The translations under genes and the position numbers were made by a program. From assembly GCA_963678675.1 (NCBI GenBank), contig OY783197.1, positions 15,184,402 to 15,248,401 of the forward strand: DNA of 64,000 nt. Direction: 5' to 3'. The stretch's first letter is position 1. Each line of letters opens with the position of its first letter. The DNA comes from Xiphydria camelus (taxonomy: Eukaryota; Arthropoda; Insecta; Hymenoptera; Xiphydriidae). The notes under the pieces are model-generated. The model did not search any database. It saw only the letters and a program-made list of their open reading frames with translations, and was not told the origin of the DNA. Shown here piece by piece: positions 32,604-42,481 of the stretch.

Positions 32604-32651
32604 TATAGACATCTTGTAGATGTCTCTGACAGATATCCTCTGCTACTAGGG
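32604..32651. mobile_element. Right-end remnant of the foldback seen whole at 34392-34914
   Basis: TAGACATCTTGTAGATGTCT... to CTGCTACTAGGG matches the last 48 bp of that foldback and is followed by the same host sequence TAAAACCCTCC. Confidence 0.8.
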
Positions 32652-32998
32652 TAAAACCCTCCTAAGAAATAGATCAATAGGACTGTATATACTTGTTAAG
32701 GAAACTCGAGTTACAACAATCGGGTCAGGAATTTGTAGAGCCCTGGCTAGCCTCGGTATATTCCTTCTACTAAACCTAAACATGGCAAAGCTGAGGCTAT
32801 CGTTATAAAAGGCAAGATCAAAATTTCCATAGAGAGCTGCCCGGTTACTCAGGAGGTCCCCATCGTGTAAAATATGCCCTTAACTAGCTCGTCCAAATTG
32901 TCGTCATCTTCATCGGCCTTATCAATTAGGATGGGGTGAAGTATATCGTCCATAATTATGTACAATAATTAGGGTAAACCACCTAGTTATTGGACACT

Positions 32999-33285
32999 TT
33001 GAGAGAACGGAGTTAACGAGAGAGGAGATCTTAAGTGAGGGGGCGTCAAGCAAGAAGGTATCGTGGCTAAGAACGATAGACCAGAGGAAGAAAGAGAAGG
33101 AGAAAGAGAAAACGCGCACAAAATACATGATACAGAGGAATGATAACGGTTTACGTAAAGAGAAGTATGCATGGAAAGAATTGTGGAATGCTGGTATGGG
33201 AGGAACACTGTAGGAAATATGTTTGTTACTTGCCAAGTCCTTTTCTAGGCCAGTGGGCCGAGAAATAAACTATCTACCTATCTAT
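32999..33285 (+). mobile_element. 5'-truncated LINE 3' fragment with tetranucleotide tail
   Basis: On the plus strand an open charged stretch (ERTELTREEILSEG ... KEKEKEKTRTK) ends at a stop at 33212, followed by a short UTR and the tail AATAAACTATCTACCTATCT. The insert is bordered by ATTGGACAC on both sides (32990-32998 and 33286-33294), a target duplication. All three units A, B and C carry it (35265-35550, 42510-42805), so it was inserted before they multiplied. The LINE clade is unknown. Confidence 0.6.
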
Positions 33286-33561
33286 TGGACACCTTGCAGT
33301 TATTAGACAGTCTAATTTAAATGAATAAAAACAAGATTTTTAGTTCTTACTTAAATAAATATTATCAATAAAAAAATAAGAACACGGTCCAATAACTAAG
33401 TTCTTTGACAGTTTTTTTGAGGTTATTGCTTTCGGTTTCGTATACGTATGGGTAGATCGATGCTTGCTTAAACGGTTATTTTGCGGCCAACGTAAGTCGA
33501 TAAGTTTACGGATACGGATAGGGATACGGAGAAAATGTTAGGGTTTGCTAAAAGTGTCTAC

Positions 33562-33935
33562 CGTATGTATCATGCCAAATTAAACAAGCAGATATACCGA
33601 CATTGCCGAAACTTTACCGACGGTCAAGAATTTTATAGTTAGAGTTGGCTTGAGAAGAGTGCGCTGTGTGTGCTGCGTGAGAGCGAAAAGTGTCAAACGT
33701 CTGATTTCCCGATAGCTGTTAATTCAAGAGATCGAAGTGTTTCGTCTATTATTCAATACTTCGATTTTCCGAATTGACAGCTATCGGGAAATCAGACGTT
33801 TGACACTTTTCGCTCTCACGCAGCACACACAGCGCACTCTTCTCAAGCCAACTCTAACTATAAAATTTTTGACCGTCGGTAAAGTTTCGGCAGTGTCGGT
33901 ATATCTGCTTGTTTAATTTGGCATGATACATACGG
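33562..33935. mobile_element. 374-bp foldback MITE, TACCGTATGT tip, TA duplication
   Basis: CCGTATGTATCATGCCAAAT and its complement form the ends, with TA at 33560-33561 and 33936-33937. Unit C at 43081 has one TA and no insert. The inner arms (GAGTTGGCTTGAGAAGAGTG, GAAAAGTGTCAAACG, GATTTCCCGATAGCTGT) are shared with the elements at 37740 and 48419. Confidence 0.92.
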
Positions 33936-34391
33936 TATTATCTGCTGTCTTCGGGCGTATCTCCGCGACCGGTGCGAATTCGGTTATTATCTGCTGTCTT
34001 CGTGCGTATTTCCGCGTCCGGAATCGAATTCGGTTATTAGACACTTTTAGCACGTCCTAAATTTTAAACGTATCCGTATACGCATCTCTCTGCGCATGCG
34101 CAGAATAGATACGGTGGTCTCGATGCGTTACGTTGCCCGTATCCTTACGGGCCTACCGTCGTATCCCTATCCGAACACGTATCCTGTCGCGTATGCAACT
34201 AGACTTGGTAACTTTCGAGAGTTACTAGATTTTATAGCGGTAAGATTCAAATATTAGTTCATCCTCTTAATTTCCGCCATTGGTCGCGACGGCGAGGCGG
34301 GCGTTATGTTAGGTAGGCGCAAGGCGCCTCGATGCCGCTCTTCAATTTCGAGTTAAACGTAATTGTGGAGGCTTCTACTACTACCTTACTA

Positions 34392-34914
34392 CCCTAGTAG
34401 CAGAGGATATCTGTCAGATATCTACAAGATGTCTATATGTCTAGAAAATGATATCTATATTTGGTAAAAAGGTGGTCGAAATCTAGATATAGACAGCGCG
34501 TAGATGTCTGACAGATATCCTAAGTTGACAAGAATCGATATTCTGTGGTAAATATAATGATTGTTTAAAATTAAGAGTTAATACTATTAAACAAACTTAA
34601 TTATAAAGCTCTATATTAGTCTTCTCATTCTTTAATAAAAAACTTTAAAACGAATTAGCAGCTAGCATTTTATTAGAAAACGAGAAGGCCCTCTAGTGCT
34701 TTGTAATCCCTTTTTTAAATATTATTAATCTTATATTTTATGAAATTATTATATTTACCGCAGAATATCGATTCTTGTCAACTTAGGATATCTGTCAGAC
34801 ATCTACGCGCTGTCTATATCTAGATTTCGACCACCTTTTTACCAAATATAGATATCATTTTCTAGACATATAGACATCGTGTAGATGTCTGACAGATATC
34901 CTCTGCTACTAGGG
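34392..34914. mobile_element. 523-bp foldback MITE with TA duplication
   Basis: CCCTAGTAGCAGAGGATATC and its complement, with arms of about 165 bp that match nearly perfectly, flanked by TA at 34390-34391 and 34915-34916. Unit C at 42170-42171 shows the empty site (CTTACTAAAACCC). GACAGATATCC / GGATATCTGTC words occur several times in each arm. Confidence 0.93.
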
Positions 34915-36038
34915 TAAAACCCTCCTAAGAAATAGATCAATAGGACTGTATATACTTGTTAAGGAAACTCGAGTTACAACAATCGGGTCAGGAATTTGTA
35001 GAGCCGTGGCTAGCCTCGGTATATCCCTTCTACTAAACCTAAACATGGCAAAGCTGAGGCTATCGTTATGAAAGGCAAGATCAAAATTTCCATAGAGAGC
35101 TGCCCAGTTACTCAGGAGGTCCCCATCGTGTAAAATATGCCCTTAACTAGATCGTCCAAATTGTCATCATCTTCATCGGCCTTATCAATTAGGATGGGGT
35201 GAAGTATATCGTCCATAATTATGTACAATAATTAGGGTAAACCACCCAGTTATTGGTCACCTTGAGAGAACGGAGTTAACGAGAGAGGAGATCTTAAGTG
35301 AGGGGGCGTCAAGCAAGAAGGTATCATGGCTAAGAACGATAAACCAGAGGAAGAAAGAGAAGGAGAAAGAGAAAACGCGCACAAAATACATGATACAGAG
35401 GAATGATAACGGTTTACGTAAAGAGAAGTATGCATGGGAAGAATTGTGGAATGCTGGTATGGGAGGAACACTGTAGGGAATATGTTTGTTACTTGCTAAG
35501 TCCTTTTCTAGGCCAGTGGACCGAAATAAACTATCTACCTATCTATTGGACACCTTGCAGTTATTAGACAGTCTAATTTAAATGAATAAAAACAAGATTT
35601 TTAGCTCTTACTTAAATAAATATTATCAATAAAAAAATAAGAACACTGTCCAATAACTAAGTTCTTTGACAGTTTTTTTGAGGTTATTGCTTTCGGTTTC
35701 GTATACGTATGGGTAGATCGATGCTTGCTTAAACGGTTATTTTGCGGCCAACGTAAGTCGATAAGTTTACGGATACGGATAGGGATACGGAGAAAATTTT
35801 AGGGTTTGCTAAAAGTGTCTATTACGGGCCTACCGTCGTATCCCTATCCGAACACGTATCCTGTCGCGTATGCAACTAGACTCGGTAACTTTGGAGAGTT
35901 ACTAGATTGTATAGCGGTAAGATTCAAATATTAGTTCACCTCTCTTAATTTCCGCTATCGGTCGCGACGTCGAGGCGGGCGTTATGTTAGGAGGCGCAAG
36001 GCGCCTCGATGCCGGTCTTCAATTTTGGGAGCCCCGCA
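34915..36038 (-). repeat. PIF/Harbinger 5'-region duplicate, unit B
   Basis: Matches unit A except that the segment from the MITE site to CCCGTATCC is deleted (join at 35822). It carries the same LINE fragment (35265-35550). Units A and B are close to tandem and end in the same GAGGCGCAAGGCGCCTCGAT palindrome (34325, 35993). Confidence 0.75.
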
Positions 36039-36487
36039 GGGGGGCTATTCTCGACGCGTGAGAAACGATTTCGTTAACGGAATTATTGTTTCGTTTGAGA
36101 AATTTTGTACACGGAATTTTTTCCCATACGCGAAACTTTTTCGTTAACGAAATTAATTTTTCCGTTGACGAAAGTGTCATTCGTCGTTCTCGCTGTTTTC
36201 GTCAACGATGTGGTTTGGCATTTGTATGCCGATGAGTTGCATGACGAGGCGGCGGGACGATGCGACGGGTCATTGCTATTTAAGTGATTAAACGAGATTC
36301 TAAAAAGAAGACATCGCTAAGGGATGGGAAATTATTTTTCGTGTGAGAAAATTAATTTCGTTGACGAGATCTATCTTGGAAGGGATATTCGAATCGTTAA
36401 CAAAAGTGATCGACGAAATTTTACATCCGTTAACGAAAAATATTTCGTCCACGAAAAGCATTTTCCACGCGTCGAGAATAGCCCCCC
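36039..36487. mobile_element. 449-bp TIR MITE
   Basis: GGGGGGCTATTCTCGACGCG and its complement at 36468-36487. The interior repeats TTTCGTTAACGAAA-type palindromes. An inverted 120-bp fragment is found at 5636-5760 inside another element. Confidence 0.82.
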
Positions 36488-37076
36488 AGGAGGGTACGGG
36501 CCGCGACGGCAAGGCGGATGGTATTCTTCAGCAAACGCAAATCGACTCGACCCCGCTCTCGAATTTCTGAAGGCTCGCGGGAGGGTACGGACACCCTCTG
36601 CTCTTCGCTACCCGCGGACCAAACGTTCACCGGTCATAAATTCAGCCCTTGAAATACACATGCACTTGTCCGGGGATGGCGCCAAATCTGCTTTTCTTCC
36701 CGGAGTATCTCAGGCTCCAGTGTCTTACTATTTTTTACAATTGCTTAACAATTGTCTTCTCCCACCGTGGAAAAAACCAGCCCTTGTGCCCAAGCGTACC
36801 CCTGCCTCGCAGTCGCGTCCCAAGTCACTCGTTATCGCATCTTCAACGCGAACAGTTGAATCTTGAGACTTCTTCGGTTTTTCTAATCGAGCGTTGTTTG
36901 AAGGAAAGGAGTTTGTGACGAAAATATATTTAGATAATTATAGCAATTGATTTCATTCCTTCATCTCCCGATCTCCGCACGTTTAACGCTTCACGAGCAA
37001 AAGTTTTGCAAAAGTTTGTGACGAGGTGTTTTTGTAACGACGTTTGTAGTGTTTTGTGTGTGTTGAAAATTTTGAA
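36488..37076. other. No gene called; G/C-richer stretch
   Basis: A 180-codon frame on the plus strand (36324-36866) starts inside the neighbouring MITE and has no domain. A CGCGACGGCAAGGCGG-type sequence here is also seen near 34285, 35966 and 49970, so this is repeat-derived. Confidence 0.4.
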
Positions 37077-37487
37077 TATGTGATGGGCCCTGTGAAATCA
37101 TACCAGATGTCGGAAAAGTAAATTTTGCGCTAGAGCCCAAAACGCTCTTACTCCACGTAGAGGCGTTGTCCGCACTTGAAACTTGCAGGATATCTAGGTA
37201 CATATACGTTGAACATCATGCCAAAATTTCAACCCGATTGAAGCAATAGAAGCCGAGATATTAATTTTTTTGTGTATTGTTCACTTCGTAATCTTTAACT
37301 GCGTTTTTCTCGAAACTACAATTTTCTGTACTTGAACTTTAAAAATTCGTAACTCCGGCTGTAATAACGCTAGAGGTTCGATTTTTGTTTTGTTTTGAAG
37401 ATCAGAATCTCCTCTATCGTAATCTGCCATTTTCCCGAAAAAAAATTTTCCGACATCTGGTATGATTTCACAGGGCCCATCACATAT
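37077..37487. mobile_element. 411-bp TIR MITE ending at the Myb/SANT start codon
   Basis: ATATGTGATGGGCCCTGTGA with a 42-bp TIR (to GATGTCGGAAAA) is matched by the complement at 37446-37487. The next bases are the ATG of the Myb/SANT ORF, so it now forms the immediate 5' flank of that gene. Confidence 0.85.
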
Positions 37488-37721
37488 GTCAATGTTTGAA
37501 TTGCCTAAAAGAATGAGACTATTTTACAATGAAGAAGATGACCTTCATTTGTTAAGGGAGGTGGCGGGACAAAACCCGTTTAATAACCAGGAAAGATGGC
37601 CTAAAATTAGAGAAAATGTTATAGAGGCAACAGGAAAAGCATTTACCTTAAGAAGCTTAAAGGAAAGAGTTACATTACTCGCTGAAAAATTTGCTGCTAA
37701 GGCAGTCACAGATGAATACAA
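37486..37721 (+). CDS. PIF/Harbinger Myb/SANT-like protein, exon 1
   Basis: PIF/Harbinger elements carry a second gene for a Myb/SANT DNA-binding protein that helps the transposase into the nucleus and onto the ends. Here exon 1 encodes the SANT-like helices: YNEEDDLHLLREVAGQNPF, then QERWPKIRENVIEATGK with the tryptophan, then TLRSLKERVTLLAEKF. I start at ATG 37486; an in-frame ATG at 37492 would also serve. The frame continues upstream into the MITE at 37077-37487, which is not gene sequence. Donor ACAA|GTAAGT. It faces the transposase at 41062-42481 in convergent orientation. Confidence 0.75.
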
Positions 37722-37739
37722 GTAAGTATTATAAATAAT

Positions 37740-38092
37740 ACCGTATGTCCGCGTCGAGACATATCACATTTGAATTTCCCTGACATTTGACTTCGGTAGT
37801 GGGCTTCAGAAGAGTGAGCTGCGTAAGAGTGAGAGGTATCTGATTTCCCGATAGCTGTCAATTTGGGAGATCGAAGTGTTTCGTTTAACCTCGAAATCGT
37901 GAAGTTTTGAATAATAGTGAATAATTTCGAGGCTAGACGAAATACTTCGATTTCCCGAATTGACAGTTATCGGGAAATCAAACACTTCTCGCTCTTACGC
38001 AGCGCACTCTTCTGAAGCCAACTCAAACTCGAGCACCGTCCACACTACCGACGTCAAATGTCGGGGAAATTCAAAAGTGATGCGAATGTATA
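37740..38092. mobile_element. Foldback MITE in intron 1 of the Myb/SANT gene
   Basis: Left tip TACCGTATGTCCGCGTCGAG, arms with TTTGAATTTCCCTGACATTTG and GATTTCCCGATAGCTGTCAA, centre near 37910. The right tip is diverged (GATGCGAATGTATAC). Core shared with 33562-33935 and 48419-48813. Confidence 0.75.
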
Positions 38093-38478
38093 CAACATTT
38101 TATTGGTTGAAATTATATACAGATACACTGTTTGTGCAAAAAAATGGGCAGTACATTCTCTCTTGACTATCCAAAAATTGTGATTATCTGACCAATGATT
38201 TCAACGAAGGGCATGCTGTTTTCAGTATATAAATTGTTTTCCTATTACTGTTGTATTTCACCCGAGATTTTACCCTTACTTTCCCTCGAAATGCATAAAA
38301 GAAATAGTAGTGACGAGCCCCTTGACTTCATAAATCTAAATTTTGTTACCATAGCACACCTCCTTCTCAAAGAAATCATGAATCGTAAGAAATTTATTAC
38401 AACATTGTTTGACAATGACTTTTTGTACATAAGCAAGACAAGTTGGTAGATAAGTCAAGCGAGTACTTATTGTTTTAG
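38093..38478 (+). other. Remainder of Myb/SANT intron 1
   Basis: A/T-rich; an 84-codon plus frame (38195-38449) shows no domain. Confidence 0.5.
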
Positions 38479-38660
38479 GTCTGGTATAGAGGAGGAAGTA
38501 ACAGAGGTAGATGATCTTCTACATGCAATTGTTCTGTTAATAAATGATTTTAAAAACAAGCCAAAAAAAGAATCCAAATCTCACTATCAAAAGGGATTTG
38601 ATAAAAGGGAGCTGGCACAAAATGAAATAGAAAGTAGCAGCACCACAGAAAATGCATTGG
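38479..38660 (+). CDS. Myb/SANT-like protein, exon 2
   Basis: Acceptor TATTGTTTTAG, donor TTGG|GTAAAT. It continues exon 1 in phase (two bases plus one). Acidic start (GIEEEVTEVDDLLHAIVLLI) and then a lysine-rich stretch. No known domain; a spacer between SANT region and coiled coil is expected. Confidence 0.68.
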
Positions 38661-38821
38661 GTAAATATATGTTTACTAAAATCTCTGTTACAAATATTTT
38701 GTTCGTGATTATTTAAACTACTTAGGTATCACAAACCCAAAAACACATACATAACTGAAGAATGATATATATATTTTTTTTAATCAATGAAAAGTGAACT
38801 GTTATTATTTCTTCTTTTCAG

Positions 38822-39018
38822 CTATCAACGACGCTAACAATGAAGACAATTATGAAAACCAAATGGAATATATTGTCGTCAGTGAAGGAGACCTCTTACC
38901 CCCGAATCCTGACTCAAAGTATACATCACTAATACTGTACAGGAAGAAGCAAATGTGGAAAATATTAGAAAGACAGGCAGCGATAAAGTAACGGGAAGGA
39001 ATGTCAAAGCAAGTGGAA
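38822..39018 (+). pseudogene. Myb/SANT-like protein, exon 3, with a frame change
   Basis: Acceptor TTCTTCTTTTCAG. The frame runs INDANNEDNYENQMEYIVVS and meets a stop near 38990. A second frame from about 38920 (NTVQEEANVENIRKTGSDKV) reads on to the donor GGAA|GTAAGT in the phase exon 4 needs. So a small indel near 38920 has probably broken the gene in this copy; an alternative is that the protein ends at the stop. Confidence 0.6.
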
Positions 39019-39368
39019 GTAAGTACCTATGCAGTTTTTGGTCTTTTGCAAAATACAGAGTTACACAAGTAGGTATATATATATACATATATAGGATAGA
39101 TCACAAAGTTTAAGACTTCTTGAACCGTCTTAGTACTTTTGACCTACACATCCAACTTAAAGATCACTCCCCCCCTGAGAAAGTTTTATGGAGAAAATTT
39201 CAGTTATTGGCAATAAGGCCTTTTCTGTCATTTCTTTAAGCACTGAAGAATATGTAGTATTTTAAAAATAATTATAAGTAAGCTGGAGTATTTATTTTGC
39301 AAAGATGGTGTACATCTTTCCCCTAATTGCTTCTCGATTTTTGTTTGTAATTTATATTTTCTCCTTAG

Positions 39369-39640
39369 CTCCTGCAAGGGTCAGACCAGGGGGACTAAAA
39401 CAAACCTCAATAAGATATCTGGAAAAAAAGAATGACCGATGGTTTGAAGTGAGATCTAGAGAACTGGCCTTAGCTGAGAAGAAATGGGAATTTGAATGTA
39501 TGGAAAGACAAAGAAGATTGGAAATGGACCAGGCCAGGCTGAAAATGGAGGAAAAACGTCTCGAAATTCAATTGGATATTTTCCAAAATCAACAGAGGTT
39601 AATGGAAATTGATTTCCAAACTAGGTCCCAACAGTTGTAA
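39369..39640 (+). CDS. Myb/SANT-like protein, exon 4: coiled-coil C terminus
   Basis: Acceptor TTTTCTCCTTAG. Encodes YLEKKNDRWFEVRSRELALA and a long E/K/R helix (EKKWEFECMERQRRLEMDQA) up to TAA at 39638-39640. A C-terminal coiled coil of this type is usual in Myb/SANT-MADF proteins linked to PIF/Harbinger elements. The upstream open frame from 39305 is intronic. Confidence 0.7.
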
Positions 39641-39739
39641 ACTTTTTTGTTTCATGCTCATATGATAAAAATGTATGTAATATTGTCATTGCATTTTAGC
39701 ATCGAGATTGTTATTTCAACTTAGTTATAAGTATGTCAT

Positions 39740-39871
39740 TAAGGGCCAGTTTTACAAACACAGTATAAACGCGGTATATCGCTGTACTGAAAATAACTAG
39801 CATGAAGCATTATGGCTATTCTCGGTATAGCGTTATACCGCGTTTATACCGTGTTTATACAACCGGCCCTT
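39740..39871. mobile_element. Hairpin MITE of the GGGCC-GTTNTACAA family, 132 bp
   Basis: AGGGCCAGTTTTACAAACAC with its near-complement (GTGTTTATACAACCGGCCCT), TTA/TAA at the edges. The arms continue through TATAAACGCGGTAT / ATACCGCGTTTATA. Confidence 0.8.
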
Positions 39872-40043
39872 AGTAGACTCTTCTGATTTGTCTGTTAACT
39901 TCCTGATAAATAAAAAAAATATATCACTAATACTTATGTGAAGCTAATTGTCTAAAAATATTATTAGTCTGCTTTAAAAATTGGTTTTAAACTATTAGGC
40001 CATACTCTCAGCATCAACTAAACTAACCACTGCCAAAACTATA

Positions 40044-41073
40044 TACAGGGTGTTCCATTTGAAACAGTATGGCTGAATAACTCTTCACGGAAGGAATTTA
40101 CAGCGAAGTGTGTCCTATGACAGTTGTAGGGTTCGAAAGGGGAAACTTAGTGTTAATAAAATCTAGGCCCCCACTGCTCATGTTTTTATGCTACGAGCAT
40201 TTTCTTAAATGGCAACAAAATTTTTGATTCTCTTCAACTTGTGCAGTTTCCCGAGATGTATTCAGCCATGCCATATTTTATAATATTCCTATCGATTTTT
40301 CGTGAAATATAGTACAAGAATAGGGAAACATGAGAATATTTTTATTTAGGCTTGATAACAGGTTTTGTTGCACACTTTGCACATCTGTGTTCACGTAGCT
40401 GTAATGAAAAATCATTCTAAAAGGTGTTCGATGTTACCGCCATAGAGAGCAAGACATAACTCCAATCGACGTCGGAAGTTTTCTGTTACAGATCGAAGGA
40501 CTTCAGGTGGAATGTGCGTGATCACATTTCTGATGCATCTTTGCATATCTGGAGGTGTTGTTGGTTGATCGGTATACGCTGCATCAGAAATGTGATCACG
40601 CACATTCCACCTGCAGTTCTTCGATCTATAACAGAAAACTTCCAAGGTGGATTGGAGTTATGCCTCCCTGTCAATGGCGGTAAGATCGAACACCTTTTAG
40701 AATGATTTTTCATTACAGTTACGTGAGTACAGATGTGCAATGTGTGTCAAAACCTGTAATCGAGCCTAAATAAAAATATTCTCATGTTTTCCTATTTTTG
40801 TACGATATTTCACATAAAATCGATAGGAATATCATAAAATATGGTATGGCTGAATACATCTCGGGAAACTGCACAAGTTGAGGAGAATCAAAGATTTTGT
40901 TGCCATTTAAGAAAAGTGATATTATCCTCGTAGCATAAAAACATGAGCAGTAGGGGCCTAGATTTTACTAACACTAAGTTTCCCCCTTCGAACCCTACAA
41001 CTGTCATAGGACACACTTCGCTGTAAATCCCTTCCTTGAAGAGTTATTCAGCCGTACTCTTTCAAATGGGGTA
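40044..41073. mobile_element. 1.03 kb foldback with arms made from the 3' end of a transposase gene
   Basis: The arms pair along about 500 bp each around a centre near 40560. The left end is TACAGGGTGTTCCATTTGAA, of Tc1/mariner/IS630 style, but the right end is diverged. Both arms encode the same C-terminal peptide, in opposite directions: VITHIPPEVLRSVTENF...LELCLALYGG...IEHLLE on the minus strand (40645-40412) and its mate on the plus strand (40514-40705). An ending of the form NF-RRL-LC---GG-IEHLL is typical of the C terminus of mariner/IS630-type transposases. It lies between the two PIF genes. Confidence 0.8.
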
Positions 41074-41728
41074 TGTGAAGCAGAAGAGATGTAAAATGAG
41101 GATTTTTTTGTAACTATTTTGCTGGGCTAAATAAATTTCCAATTCAGGGGGGTCAACATTAAAATAATGCCCAGTATTGCTTCCATATAAGCAAGTATGG
41201 CAGTTTGTTAACAGGACCGGAACTTTATAGATACTGCTTAAATCTTGCAGCAACAACTTCTGATTCTTTCTGAAATCTAAAAATGCAAATATTTGGATTA
41301 TTTTCCCAAATCCCCATTCTACAGTGACTCTCATACTTCTTATTAAATTGTTAAACATTTGCCTGTTTGGGTTTTGGTTGATTTGATGCCGAGAGTATGG
41401 CCTAATTAATACCTAAATACATGAGGCCATATCCCTTATCCCCATACAGTACAAATTCCTGATCAGGGAAAACAACATGTTGCTGCAATTGTTCGAGCAA
41501 CCCTGACTCGCGGAGAATCGCAGCATCATGTCGCCTTCCTTGATATGCCCCCTTCAGATTAATGATAAGGCCATCAGGTGTGCACACACTCTGGTATTTT
41601 AAGCAGTGCATTTTTTTGTGGCCGCTGTAATATGCCTCCTGGTTCTCAGAGGGCCTACAAATTGCTCTGGCTGTCCCATCAATGAAGGCCCAGCAGTTTT
41701 GCAGGGGACATCCTTTTATGTTAATTGC
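41062..41728 (-). pseudogene. PIF/Harbinger (HARBI1-like) transposase, exon 3: catalytic part
   Basis: From the acceptor CATTATTAG (41729-41730) the frame gives CWAFIDGTARAIC (first catalytic Asp), then GAYQGRRHDAAILRESGL, then YGDKGYGLM (second Asp). After a frame break near 41405, which could also be read as a tiny intron, it continues RVTVEWGFGKI (Glu) and LLTNCHTCLYG to the stop at 41062. So all three DDE residues are present. The domain is DDE_Tnp_4, the nuclease of PIF/Harbinger elements. The frame break makes this copy probably inactive. Confidence 0.85.
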
Positions 41729-41832
41729 CTAATAATGAAATTGAAACAAGATAAACTATAGAATTTGCACTGGCTTCTAAAATTTGTTGCTTTTTAAAAA
41801 AAAGCAGAATTGCCTTGTAAAAAGAAACTTAC

Positions 41833-42041
41833 TTGAGCATATTGGTCAACTTTATTCCGATGAAAAAAATTGTTATTTTCTAGGCTTTCCAGTTTTTCTC
41901 CAAAATTTTCATCAACAATATCTAACGTTACTTTAGCAACTTGGGATAAGACCGAGCTTGAATATCCAAATATATGCTCTAAATCAATCAGTCTATTTGG
42001 ATATGCTAATCTACGAAGCAGGATATAGAGTGCTGTAGTAG
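41833..42041 (-). CDS. PIF/Harbinger transposase, exon 2
   Basis: Acceptor TTTTATGTTTTACAG, donor CTCAA|GTAAGT; joins exon 1 (one base plus two) and exon 3 (phase 0). Encodes TTALYILLRRLAYPNRLIDL and FGYSSSVLSQVAK, the helix-turn-helix-like N-terminal region of HARBI1-type proteins. Confidence 0.85.
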
Positions 42042-42210
42042 CTGTAAAACATAAAAAACATTTCATACCGAATCCTTACAGTTCTTGTTTTTATTAAACT
42101 TTCCTTAAAAACAATAACATTTTATTATTTTATTAAACGTAATTGTGGAGGCTTCTACTACTATCTTACTAAAACCCTCCTAAGAAATGGATCAATAGGA
42201 CTGTATATAC

Positions 42211-42481
42211 CTGTTAAGGAAACTCGATTTACAACAATCGGGTCAGGAATTTGTAGAGCCCTGGCTAGCCTCGGTATATCCCTTCTTCTAAACCTAAACA
42301 TGGCAAGGCTGAGGCTATCGTTATAAAAGGCAAGATCAAAATTTCCATAGAGAGCTGCCCGGTTTCCCAGGAGGTCCCCATCGTGTAAAATATGCCTCAT
42401 CACTAGATCGTCCAAATCGTCATCTTCATCAGCCTCATCAATTAGGATGGGGTGAAGTATATCGTCCATAATTATGTACAA
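42211..42481 (-). CDS. PIF/Harbinger transposase, exon 1
   Basis: Starts at ATG 42481 or more likely at MDDILHP (42469). Acidic N terminus (DEADEDDDLDDL) followed by AMFRFRRRDIPRLARALQIP, a motif found at the start of HARBI1-like transposases. Donor ACAG|GTATAT at 42211. This is unit C of the repeated 5' region; units A (32652) and B (34915) contain frameshifted duplicates of exactly this exon. Upstream lie the LINE fragment and the minisatellite, where its promoter would be. Confidence 0.8.

Larger units (their letters stand above)
32652..34391 (-). repeat. PIF/Harbinger 5'-region duplicate, unit A
   Basis: From TAAAACCCTCCTAAGAAATA it matches unit B (34915-36038) and unit C (42170 onward), which carries the first exon of the transposase. 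In unit A the exon sequence (about 32652-32950, minus strand) is frameshifted, so it is not coding. It contains the LINE fragment at 32999-33285 and the MITE at 33562-33935. The right part has two units of the 50-57 bp minisatellite (TATCTGCTGTCTTCG) at 33935-34035. Confidence 0.75.

Noticed and set aside
32922..33236. Minus-strand frames of 104 and 73 codons, conserved in units A, B and C
   Set aside because: Conservation is explained by the units being copies of one repeat. The plus strand of the same stretch reads like the end of a LINE protein, and the minus frames show no domain.
36324..36866. 180-codon plus-strand open frame
   Set aside because: Starts inside the 36039-36487 MITE and continues in unrelated repeat-derived sequence without a domain.
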